Assembly (NCBI RefSeq): GCF_009811655.1
Contig: NZ_BGJX01000005.1
Coordinates: 62,001 to 126,000, forward strand
Length of the DNA: 64,000 bases
Reading direction: 5' to 3'
Origin: Methylosinus sp. Ce-a6
Lineage (GTDB): Bacteria; Pseudomonadota; Alphaproteobacteria; Rhizobiales; Beijerinckiaceae
Position 1 is the first letter of the stretch. Every line of letters begins with the position of its first letter. Below the pieces are notes generated by a model. The model was not told the origin of the DNA. It searched no databases and worked only from the letters and a program-made list of their open reading frames with translations. The position numbers were made by a program, and so were the translations under genes. Positions 58,306-64,000 of this stretch are shown piece after piece.

Positions 58306-58809
58306 ATGTCGGGTGGTTCGTCTCGGACAGCTTCGCGCGTCTTCATGGCGCTTCTCGTCCTGTGCGCGTGCGCGTCGGCCCTCCTCGTCCGCGCGCAGGC
58401 CGCGGGCGCCTCGCCATCGGCGGTCAAAATGGCCGTGGAGCCGCTCGAGATCGTCACCACGACAGGCGCGCATCGGCTGCGCGTCGAGGTGGCGCGAACG
58501 CCGGACCAGCGCGAGAGAGGCTTGATGTTCCGCACGTCGCTCGCCGCGGACGGCGGCATGTTGTTCGATTTTCACGACGAGCGGCCGGTCTCCATGTGGA
58601 TGAAGAACACGCCGCTCTCGCTCGACATGATCTTCGTGTCGCGCGCCGGCCGCGTCGTCTCCATCGCGCTCGGCGCGGAGCCCTATTCGGAGCGTGTCAT
58701 CTCGTCCGGCGGCCCGGCGCTCGCCGTCATCGAGCTTGCCGCCGGCTCGGCGCGGCGCCTGTCGATCGCCGTCGGCGACGTCGTCAGACATCCGATTTTC
58801 GAGAGATAG
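58306..58809 (+). CDS. DUF192 family exported protein, 167 aa
   Basis: An N-terminal hydrophobic signal (VFMALLVLCACASALLVRAQ, about 13-32) precedes the DUF192 domain: LRVEVARTPDQRERGLMFR (about 57-75), GGMLFDFHDERPVSMWMKNT (about 82-101) and ISSGGPALAVIELAAGSA. The structure of this family is a small beta-barrel; its function is unknown. GAGG lies before the ATG at 58306. The frame is open to 58210, but the product there is unlike the family. It is paired with the cold-shock gene. Confidence 0.88.
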   Translation: MSGGSSRTASRVFMALLVLCACASALLVRAQAAGASPSAVKMAVEPLEIVTTTGAHRLRVEVARTPDQRERGLMFRTSLAADGGMLFDFHDERPVSMWMKNTPLSLDMIFVSRAGRVVSIALGAEPYSERVISSGGPALAVIELAAGSARRLSIAVGDVVRHPIFER

Positions 58810-58894
58810 CCGGTCCATTCTCGCGCTTGTGAGCGGCGCGGCCTCGTGCTAGCGAGGCGATCGGCGGAATTGGCTCCGCGGCCTATTCGCGAGA

Positions 58895-58971
58895 CGGGGT
58901 ATGGCGCAGCCTGGTAGCGCGGAAGTTTTGGGTACTTCAGGTCGCAGGTTCGAATCCTGCTGCCCCGACCA
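58895..58971 (+). tRNA. tRNA-Pro (TGG)
   Basis: A complete cloverleaf with acceptor CGGGGTA/TGCCCCG, anticodon stem GAAGT/ACTTC, loop TTTGGGT giving TGG, T-arm GCAGG-TTCGAAT-CCTGC and encoded CCA. It is 77 bases long. Confidence 0.97.
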
Positions 58972-59046
58972 CGGGCGCGGCGCCCCCGCCACAGCGCCGC
59001 TGATCAGTTTCGAATGGCGTTGAGCCAAGTTCTTGCCGAGGCCGAT

Positions 59047-59358
59047 ATGACCGCACGCATTCACCGACCGTCTCCCAGCGCCACGCAATCCGGTCCTGGA
59101 CCGGCCAAGCCCTGGGTGCTCGAATTCGAGAACGAAACACCACGCGAGCTCGATCCGCTGATGGGATGGACGGGCACGTCCGACGCCAAGGCGCAGATCA
59201 GGCTGCGCTTCGCCACCAAGGAGGAGGCGATCGCCTATGCCGAGCGCGCCGCCCTCGTCTATCGCGTGGAGGAGCCCAAGCCCGGCTCGCCGTCGCGCCG
59301 CATCATCTCCTACGCCGATAATTTCAAGACGCAGCGCGTCGGTCAGTGGACGCATTAG
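59047..59358 (+). CDS. NDUFS4-like complex I accessory subunit, 103 aa
   Basis: This belongs to the ETC complex I subunit family found in alphaproteobacteria and mitochondria (NDUFS4), bound to the peripheral arm of NADH dehydrogenase. Recognisable are [20 protein letters not shown] (about 20-39), [40 protein letters not shown] at the C-terminus. I choose ATG 59047, which gives MTARIHRP as in relatives and has GAGG seven bases upstream; an in-frame ATG at 59014 adds eleven residues. The gene lies alone after tRNA-Pro. Confidence 0.9.
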   Translation: MTARIHRPSPSATQSGPGPAKPWVLEFENETPRELDPLMGWTGTSDAKAQIRLRFATKEEAIAYAERAALVYRVEEPKPGSPSRRIISYADNFKTQRVGQWTH

Positions 59359-59503
59359 GGTCTTTCCGTGTTTCATTGAAACATGGAATGACCCTAAGCT
59401 TTTGTTTCGACGCGTTTCCGTACGCCGAACCGGCGTCCGCTTCGGCTGGAAACGCAGTAGCGCATGTTCCCGAAAAGTGCGAAGCGGTTTTCGGGAACAT
59501 GCG
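59356..59503 (+). repeat. Two dispersed repeats in tandem
   Basis: The first (59356-59460) is a full-length member of the family at 22400: TCTTTCCGTGTTTCATTGAA, then AAGCTTTTGTTTCGACGCG, then CGTTTCCGTACGCCG to GGAAACGC. The second (59461-59503) is the GCATGTTCCCGAAAA...TTTTCGGGAACATGC palindrome seen at 44085. The first overlaps the stop codon of the NDUFS4-like gene. Confidence 0.85.
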
Positions 59504-59530
59504 AATTCAAAGACGCGACGCCGCCGTCAC

Positions 59531-59607
59531 GGCCCCGTAGCTCAGCCGGATAGAGCAACCGCCTTCTAAGCGGTAGGTCGCAGGTTCGAATCCTGCCGGG
59601 GTCGCCA
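59531..59607 (+). tRNA. tRNA-Arg (TCT)
   Basis: Cloverleaf with acceptor GGCCCCG/CGGGGTC, anticodon stem ACCGC/GCGGT, loop CTTCTAA giving TCT, T-loop TTCGAAT and encoded CCA. Its 3' half is almost identical to that of the tRNA-Arg that follows. Confidence 0.97.
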
Positions 59608-59668
59608 CGCGAAACAAGCGCGCGACGCGCGTGCGCGCCCCGCTGAATATGCTAGATTGCCGAGCGCC

Positions 59669-59745
59669 GACTCCGTAGCTCAGCTGGATAGAGCAACTGC
59701 CTTCGAAGCAGTAGGTCGTAGGTTCGAATCCTACCGGGGTCGCCA
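59669..59745 (+). tRNA. tRNA-Arg (TCG), probable prophage integration site
   Basis: Cloverleaf with acceptor GACTCCG/CGGGGTC, anticodon stem ACTGC/GCAGT, loop CTTCGAA giving TCG, encoded CCA. The mobile region begins directly after it, so its 3' end (GGTTCGAATCCTACCGGGGT) is the likely attachment core. Confidence 0.97.
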
Positions 59746-60166
59746 TAAAATCAGCAACTTAGAACGAGCTTGAGGGTAATGGCGCCGCCCGCTTCGGCTT
59801 GGGGTAGCTCTGAGGGTAACGGCACAAGGGAAAATTTTCGGAAAAGCGGTTCCTGATTCCGGGGTGGCGCGGTTCCGGCCAGGGGATTCGCACTTGCCGC
59901 ATAGCGCGGCGAGCAGGGCTCTACAAATCTGTGGATAATTGGAATACAAAAACGCCCCGCCTGTTCATCCGAGGTCGGGGCGTTTCGCTGTTGCGTCCGG
60001 TTCCGGGAAACCTTCGGCTTGCTCATAGATTAGGCGGGGCTGGTCTGTGATGCAAGAGCGGGCGCCGCAGCTCGTAAACGCCATCGTCCCGCCGACAGAA
60101 CTCTATCGCTCCAATAGTCGGCCGCGGGCCGGCGAATGCGAGCGACGATCTTCGCCTCGATTGGCG
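59746..60166. other. Gap between tRNA-Arg and the first phage gene
   Basis: No gene is supported in these 421 bases. GAGGGTAA occurs twice (near 59770 and 59812) in similar settings, a possible att-associated repeat. The terminator at 59948-59985 is the only clear signal. Confidence 0.5.
59948..59985 (-). terminator. Rho-independent terminator of the leftward phage operon
   Basis: On the minus strand AAACGCCCCG (59985-59976) pairs with CGGGGCGTTT (59959-59950) and runs into TTTTTGT. It lies to the left of the last leftward gene and would stop that transcript before the tRNA genes. Confidence 0.85.
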
Positions 60167-60415
60167 TCATGAGGTCATTCTCCCGAGCGCGAGACGCCAG
60201 CGGGCGACTTTCAGCCTGACGAGCGCGGCGGCAAGCGTCCAGGTCGAGGGCCTGCGCTCGGGTGGCTCCACGTAGTCCTGCCGAATCCACGGCGCGATCC
60301 ACTCGGCGAGCCCGGCGAAGAGACGAGCGCCCCGCAGGGCGAGGCGGGCCAGCGCCGTGCGCAGGATGGTCGGCTCGGCCAGGGCGACCTTCGCTCGCCA
60401 GGACGGGCGAGCCAT
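60167..60415 (-). CDS. Small hypothetical phage protein, 82 aa
   Basis: I do not recognise it. The helical, hydrophobic and aromatic sequence (LRGARLFAGLAEWIAPWIRQ, DYVEPPERRPSTWTLAAALV) looks like a real protein, perhaps amphipathic and membrane-associated. A second frame, from the ATG at 60465 that overlaps the stop of the previous gene, runs over the same DNA to 60211 with a less protein-like product; either this gene starts at 60415 or the two are joined by a frameshift. Confidence 0.45.
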   Translation of the reverse strand: MARPSWRAKVALAEPTILRTALARLALRGARLFAGLAEWIAPWIRQDYVEPPERRPSTWTLAAALVRLKVARWRLALGRMTS

Positions 60416-60461
60416 AGCAGGGCGCGGGCAGCGAGGATGCGGGGGAGAGAGGGGCGCGAGG

Positions 60462-60713
60462 TCATGAGCGCGGCTCCTTGTCCGGGACATTGGCCAACGC
60501 CTCGGCGATCTCCACGCGATCGGCCTCGGCTTGCGCCAACTCGCCGAGAACGTTCGATATCGCGCGAATCTCCTCCGCCGCGTCGGAGAGCAGCACATAA
60601 AAGCCGAGTCTCGGAGCGTCGCCGAGTTCGTCCTCGCTCGACGCCACAAAGGCCGCGAGGCTTATTTTTGCGGCGATGGCGTCGAGGCGTTCCGGGAGGG
60701 TTTGCGATTTCAT
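60462..60713 (-). CDS. Hypothetical phage protein, 83 aa
   Basis: Soluble helical protein (SQTLPERLDAIAAKISLAAF; AEEIRAISNVLGELAQAEAD). The start at 60713 overlaps the stop of the upstream gene as ATGA, and its own stop overlaps another ATG as ATGA, so the genes are coupled. I know of no family. Confidence 0.65.
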   Translation of the reverse strand: MKSQTLPERLDAIAAKISLAAFVASSEDELGDAPRLGFYVLLSDAAEEIRAISNVLGELAQAEADRVEIAEALANVPDKEPRS

Positions 60714-61366
60714 GCCCGTCCCTCCCGCTCGAGGACAGCGACGGCCGCGCGGATCGCGTCGGGGGCGAGTTCGCGAGCATCGTCGATCAGTTCCTCGAAG
60801 CAGTCGGCGATGAACCGCAGCAAGGCGGCGGCTCCGGCTTGCGTCGTCGGCTCGGCCGTCATGATGGCGACCTCGGCCGCGTTCACCGCGTCGAGCCATT
60901 TTTCGTCCGCCGCTTCGGCTTCTCTCTCTTCGCGCAAGGCAGCTTCGAGGGGCTGGCCACGCTCGACGAGAGCGGCGCGTGCAGCTTCATATTCGTGATC
61001 CGGCTCGGCCAGCGCGGCGCGCTTGGCGGCATTGTTCCTGCGAAGATCGGCGATCGTCCGCTCGAGGTCTTCATCGCTGAACCCCCTCGGCTCCATGCTG
61101 CGAAGCCTTTCGAGTTGGCGCAGATTGAGAACTTCCTCTCCCTTGTAGGTGATGTGGCCGAGCGCTTCCTGCGCCGCTTCGACCTTGTCGGACAAGGCCG
61201 AAGTCCGGGCGTATGCGGCGTCGAGAACCGCACGGGCGCGGCCATGGTCGCCGAGGGCGACGAGAACCGGATCGGCGCCCGGAAGCGCCTGGGCGAGGGC
61301 AGGAAGCCCGGCGACGGGCGCGGCGGCGAGGCCGGCGAGGATCGCGCGGCGGGTGGTGGTGGTCAT
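60710..61366 (-). CDS. Phage-encoded protein with twin-arginine-like signal, 218 aa
   Basis: The N-terminus TTTTRRAILAGLAAAPVAGL with cleavage after ALAQA looks like a Tat signal, which is odd for a gene in a phage operon. The remainder is a long helical coiled coil with two distinct charged regions (LERTIADLRRNNAAKRAALA; EAALREEREAEAADEKWLDA). The ATG at 61366 has AAGGGAAAG upstream; the frame extends to an ATG at 61381 that overlaps the previous stop. Function is unknown. Confidence 0.65.
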   Translation of the reverse strand: MTTTTRRAILAGLAAAPVAGLPALAQALPGADPVLVALGDHGRARAVLDAAYARTSALSDKVEAAQEALGHITYKGEEVLNLRQLERLRSMEPRGFSDEDLERTIADLRRNNAAKRAALAEPDHEYEAARAALVERGQPLEAALREEREAEAADEKWLDAVNAAEVAIMTAEPTTQAGAAALLRFIADCFEELIDDARELAPDAIRAAVAVLEREGRA

Positions 61367-61380
61367 GGTCTTTCCCTTCA

Positions 61381-61701
61381 TCAAGCGATCGTCAAATGAC
61401 CGAAAATCATCACGCGGATTTCGGCGCTCGGGCCCGCTTCTCGGAAGCGCTGCGCATGATGTTCAAGCTCCTCTTCGGTCGGGAAGGTGCGCGGAATCTT
61501 CACATCGATGTCGGGAAAGAGATCGTGGAGCGCCGCTCCCACGCCGTCGAGATGGCGCTTCAGCCGATCTGCGGCGTCGCGGCGCGCGCGGGCGGCCATT
61601 TCGCGGGCTTCGGCCGCGGCCGCGATGGCGTCGCGCTGTTCCTGCGTCAAAGAGGCGAGCGCGGCGTCCTGCGTCCTCTTGATGATGTCGTCGTCGATCA
61701 T
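61381..61701 (-). CDS. Hypothetical phage protein, 106 aa
   Basis: The first gene of the leftward operon. It is helical and acidic at the start (MIDDDIIKRTQDAALASLTQ), then strongly charged (ARRDAADRLKRHLDGVGAAL), and ends in a strand-like stretch (EIRVMIFGHLTI). It is divergent from the XRE repressor with the operator between them, the position of an early regulated gene. Confidence 0.65.
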   Translation of the reverse strand: MIDDDIIKRTQDAALASLTQEQRDAIAAAAEAREMAARARRDAADRLKRHLDGVGAALHDLFPDIDVKIPRTFPTEEELEHHAQRFREAGPSAEIRVMIFGHLTIA

Positions 61702-61789
61702 TCTCTTTCTCTCCTTCAGGCAAGCCGGGAGCGTTCGCCGAGACGGGGATGTCCGGCGTGGTTGCGCTCAAAGCTGTCGAAAAACGACG

Positions 61790-61814
61790 GATTAGATGCT
61801 AATCGACGATTTAG
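61790..61814. promoter_or_regulatory. Candidate repressor operator
   Basis: GATTAG-ATG-CTAATC at 61790-61804 is a perfect symmetric site, followed by a further half-site GATTTAG at 61808-61814. It is placed in the AT-rich gap between the divergent operon and the XRE gene, as expected for a phage repressor. Confidence 0.6.
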
Positions 61815-61876
61815 GATACATCAAGCACTTTTCAACGGTTCTGGCGTTTTTCGATGCTTCATGATAAAGAGTCAGC

Positions 61877-62116
61877 ATGAATCCTGCTCAGTGCCGGGCC
61901 GCACGCGCCCTTCTCGATTGGTCACAGCAACAGCTCGCCGAAGCCGCGAGGGTCGGCGTCGTGACCGTGAGGCAATTCGAAGCGAGCGCGTCTCAGCCGA
62001 GAAATGCGACGTTGGACGTGCTTCAGCGCGCCCTCGAGGCGGCTGGCGTGATCTTCGTCGAGGAGAATGGCGAGGGGCCGGGCGTGAGGCTGCGGAAGGG
62101 GCGAGCTACCGGATAG
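61877..62116 (+). CDS. XRE-family helix-turn-helix regulator, 79 aa
   Basis: A single HTH domain: MNPAQCRAARALLDWSQQQL, then the recognition helix VTVRQFEASASQPRNATLDV and LQRALEAAGVIFVEENGEGP. Such short Cro/C1-type regulators with this ending are common in alphaproteobacterial prophages and islands. It faces away from the leftward operon and probably controls it through the site at 61790. Confidence 0.88.
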   Translation: MNPAQCRAARALLDWSQQQLAEAARVGVVTVRQFEASASQPRNATLDVLQRALEAAGVIFVEENGEGPGVRLRKGRATG

Positions 62117-62167
62117 CTTGCTCGGCCACGGCGCGAGAGAGTATACCGATGCGACGAGGAATTTCTC

Positions 62168-62986
62168 ATGATCGCGCGGGTTTTGTTCGTCTCTCTCATC
62201 GCTCTATTTGCGTTCTACGCGCACGCCGAAGAGACAAAAACTGTCCGGTGTTACCCAACCGTCGCAGGGGCGATAAAAGAGGTCGATGTAATCGTTTCTG
62301 ACCACATTGTCGAAGTTGCGCACACGGGAGCAAACGGGAAAATTTACGAGCGAACGTCGCAATATCATTTCTACGAAACCACTTCAGACGAAGGCTATTC
62401 ATGGGAAGGTATTCATTTTAAAAAGAACAATATCAAAATGGTTGGCCGTCTGGAGGTTGCCGGCGCCGATGGAAGCGCAGTCTACACAGAACTATTGTAT
62501 GACGCGAGCAAAGGTTTTGTTGGAAAGACAGAAGCACTCTGTCCGGCTCCTCCAGTTTATGATGCGAAGGAGGCCCGTGCACCAAGCACGCCGACATCAT
62601 CCCAAGAATACCAGCTCGCGCAGGAAACTACGGCTACCGTCGACAAGCTAGCGGGCAGCGTGAGTCACCCGGCGGAGGCGTCATCCGAAGAGCATGCGAA
62701 AGAGCAGACCGGAATTCAACAAAATGAGGATGGCCGCCCCGTTTCTTCTGCTCAGCAAAACAAGGACGAAGCGTCATTTGGAGTGATCATTCTTTTCGTC
62801 GCGCTAATTGCGCTGTCAATATATTTTCTACCGACAACAATTGCATCATCACGACAGCATCGGGCCATAGGCTCTATATTTGTTATCAATCTATTTCTCG
62901 GCTGGACTTTTCTGTTTTGGGTGCTGTGCCTCGCGTGGGCTTTCGGCCCGAATGTCAAAGGCGTTTCGCCGCCAACATCAATTTGA
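62168..62986 (+). CDS. Superinfection-immunity protein fused to an exported domain, 272 aa
   Basis: A signal peptide (VLFVSLIALFAFYAHAE) is followed by an extracytoplasmic domain of about 110 residues with two Cys (TVRCYPTV; ALCPAPP), a Ser/Glu/Gln-rich linker (about 145-205), then two membrane helices. The end has the wording of the Imm superinfection-immunity family: RQHRAIGSIFVINLFLGWTF then LFWVLCLAWAF (about 226-258). Ordinary members are only 60-80 residues and lack the exported part. GC content is well below that of the chromosome. It lies next to the repressor, where a lysogen would express it. Confidence 0.72.
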   Translation: MIARVLFVSLIALFAFYAHAEETKTVRCYPTVAGAIKEVDVIVSDHIVEVAHTGANGKIYERTSQYHFYETTSDEGYSWEGIHFKKNNIKMVGRLEVAGADGSAVYTELLYDASKGFVGKTEALCPAPPVYDAKEARAPSTPTSSQEYQLAQETTATVDKLAGSVSHPAEASSEEHAKEQTGIQQNEDGRPVSSAQQNKDEASFGVIILFVALIALSIYFLPTTIASSRQHRAIGSIFVINLFLGWTFLFWVLCLAWAFGPNVKGVSPPTSI

Positions 62987-62997
62987 GGCGGCACGCG

Positions 62998-63495
62998 TCA
63001 CCGTTTGCGAATGACATAGGTGATGCTCTTCAAATACCCACCGGTGTCGAGCAAGGGCTGCTCGCCATCGCGCGGCGCTTCCTTGCGATGCTTCCTGTGG
63101 TAGAGCGTCGACGGCGCCAGGGGCGGCGACAGCGTGTCGACGATCATCTTGCGAACAGAATTGACGGCGATCAGCCCGACCGCGTTCTGCGCCTTGTCGA
63201 TTTGCGCGAGGTCGCCCCGAAAGGCGTGCTGCACGGCCGTCTTCAGCCGCTTGGCGATTTCTTTCTCAACGGCTCGCACGCCCGGCACGAGGTGCGGACG
63301 CGGCGGGATATTGCGCTCGGGCAATCCCCTCTCATTGATGTAGCCGATGGCGGCATTGGAAATCGGCTGTTTCTCTCCCGGCTCTTCGCGCGCTGCGTTC
63401 TCCGCCGGCACGCCGACATAGACGTCGTTCTTCGTGAGGGCGCGCATCGCCCGCATGATTTCCGCTCGGCGATCCTTCACGATGGTTGTGGACAC
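62998..63495 (-). CDS. Phage head-tail joining / tail-completion protein (HK97 gp10-like), 165 aa
   Basis: The sequence NDVYVGVPAENAAREE, then NAAIGYINERGLPERNIPPR and PHLVPGVRAVEKEI, and the C-terminal LLDTGGYLKSITYVIRK are the wording of the neck or tail-completion proteins that join head and tail. It precedes the tape-measure gene on the minus strand by 13 bases. Confidence 0.78.
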   Translation of the reverse strand: MSTTIVKDRRAEIMRAMRALTKNDVYVGVPAENAAREEPGEKQPISNAAIGYINERGLPERNIPPRPHLVPGVRAVEKEIAKRLKTAVQHAFRGDLAQIDKAQNAVGLIAVNSVRKMIVDTLSPPLAPSTLYHRKHRKEAPRDGEQPLLDTGGYLKSITYVIRKR

Positions 63496-63508
63496 AGCCT
63501 CTCGTCTC

Positions 63509-64000
63509 CTACTGCGCCGCCCCCTGAAGGTTTCTCAACAAGTTCGCACTCATCCGAGACCCGGCGAGCGCGAGATGACGGGACGCCTCTTGCGCGTCAA
63601 AAGCGCCAGTGACATTGAGCGTCTGGGGCGCATTGATGGTCAAGGCCCGGCTGTTGTCATTCGAGACGTTCGGCGTCGCGCCGGGTGGTGGCGTCGGCGG
63701 CAGATAGGAGCCGTTCGGCGAGATGCCGGTCCCGGGAAGCCAGGGCGCCGGGATGACGTTCGAACCGGGCGCGCTGCTCGGCCTGCCGCCGCCGCGAAGA
63801 GCCTCCAGGGCGCGCCGGCGCTGCTCGGGATGCGCTTTGAAGCCTTCCCATGCGGATAGGCCTTGCGTCCGAAGTATCCACAGCGCTATGCGGCGCTGAA
63901 CCTCCGGCGAGAAGGTGTCGCTCCCCTTCAAGCCGAGCGCCTTCATCGCCGCGCGTAGCGTGCTGCCCACGATCTGGAAAGCGCCGAGCGCCGAGGAATT
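63509..64000 (-). CDS. Phage tail protein with lysozyme-like domain, C-terminal part
   Basis: The frame runs off the right edge, so only the last 163 residues are present. The start of the visible part, NSSALGAFQIVGSTLRAAMK, then FSPEVQRRIALWILRTQGLS, has the wording of a peptidoglycan-cleaving lysozyme/transglycosylase domain, after which a Pro/Gly-rich and helical tail follows. Such a domain inside a long tail (tape-measure) protein helps the phage penetrate the cell wall. The catalytic residue would lie upstream and is not in the window. Confidence 0.7.
   Translation of the reverse strand, partial: NSSALGAFQIVGSTLRAAMKALGLKGSDTFSPEVQRRIALWILRTQGLSAWEGFKAHPEQRRRALEALRGGGRPSSAPGSNVIPAPWLPGTGISPNGSYLPPTPPPGATPNVSNDNSRALTINAPQTLNVTGAFDAQEASRHLALAGSRMSANLLRNLQGAAQ

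Larger units (their letters stand above)
59746..64000. mobile_element. Left part of a prophage next to tRNA-Arg
   Basis: From the tRNA-Arg to the window end the genes are phage-like: a leftward operon of small overlapping genes, an XRE repressor facing the other way, a superinfection-immunity protein, and a head-tail joining gene followed by a tail tape-measure/lysozyme gene. No integrase, terminase or portal is in view; these should lie beyond the right edge. Confidence 0.75.

Noticed and set aside
59751..60026. Possible 91-residue minus-strand protein after tRNA-Arg
   Set aside because: A clear rho-independent terminator lies inside the frame.

Overview
This is a GC-rich chromosomal segment from an alphaproteobacterium of the Rhizobiales/Hyphomicrobiales type. 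The left third carries the order argS, SPOR protein, nagZ, scpA, scpB, tatABC, serS, surE, pcm, LysM/M23 lipoprotein, followed by hda, ppk, ppx and rnd, which is the arrangement seen in that order of bacteria. A TonB receptor with the copper ligands of OprC, an OprC-adjacent Cys/His-rich exported protein and a class III aminotransferase that could belong to hopanoid synthesis would suit a type II methanotroph (Methylosinus/Methylocystis), but no methane oxidation gene lies in the window, so the genus is an inference.

Layout. 1-20.2 kb: housekeeping genes, almost all on the + strand and closely packed (arginyl- and seryl-tRNA synthetases, cell-wall recycling and septal proteins, chromosome condensation, Tat export, survival/repair proteins, polyphosphate metabolism, DnaA inactivation). 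20.2-31 kb: RNase D, a TPR protein framed by two inverted repeats, a peroxiredoxin, a large AsmA/YhdP-like protein, and a TonB receptor with a small His-rich lipoprotein. 31-36 kb: tyrS and, divergently, an accessory pair (a lipase related to the zinc-containing Bacillus/Geobacillus family I.5 enzymes and a GHSKG protein) bounded on the far side by a decayed, deleted second copy of the 5' end of tyrS; then a low-GC orphan membrane protein. 36-42 kb: DUF2076 protein, proB, two overlapping exported proteins, tRNA-Trp and pal.

42.9-44.1 kb is the most interesting part: a sequence matching the fluoride (crcB) riboswitch stands directly before two tandem paralogous small membrane proteins that resemble neither Fluc/CrcB nor CLC-F. 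The ribosome binding site of the first gene is exactly complementary to the 3' strand of the aptamer, which suggests direct translational control by fluoride.

44-50 kb: a lysophospholipase-like hydrolase, the OprC-like copper receptor with its DUF2946-like neighbour, and a divergent hsp20 gene with a ROSE-type RNA thermometer. 50-59.4 kb: gltB without a neighbouring gltD, an aminotransferase, a double cold-shock protein, a DUF192 protein, tRNA-Pro and an NDUFS4-like complex I subunit. Two tRNA-Arg genes (TCT, TCG) follow at 59.5-59.75 kb. From there to the end of the window lies the edge of a prophage: a leftward early-type operon of unknown proteins, an XRE repressor, a superinfection-immunity protein fused to an exported domain, and tail genes running off the right edge.

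Four families of dispersed palindromic repeats sit in the intergenic regions and are listed individually.
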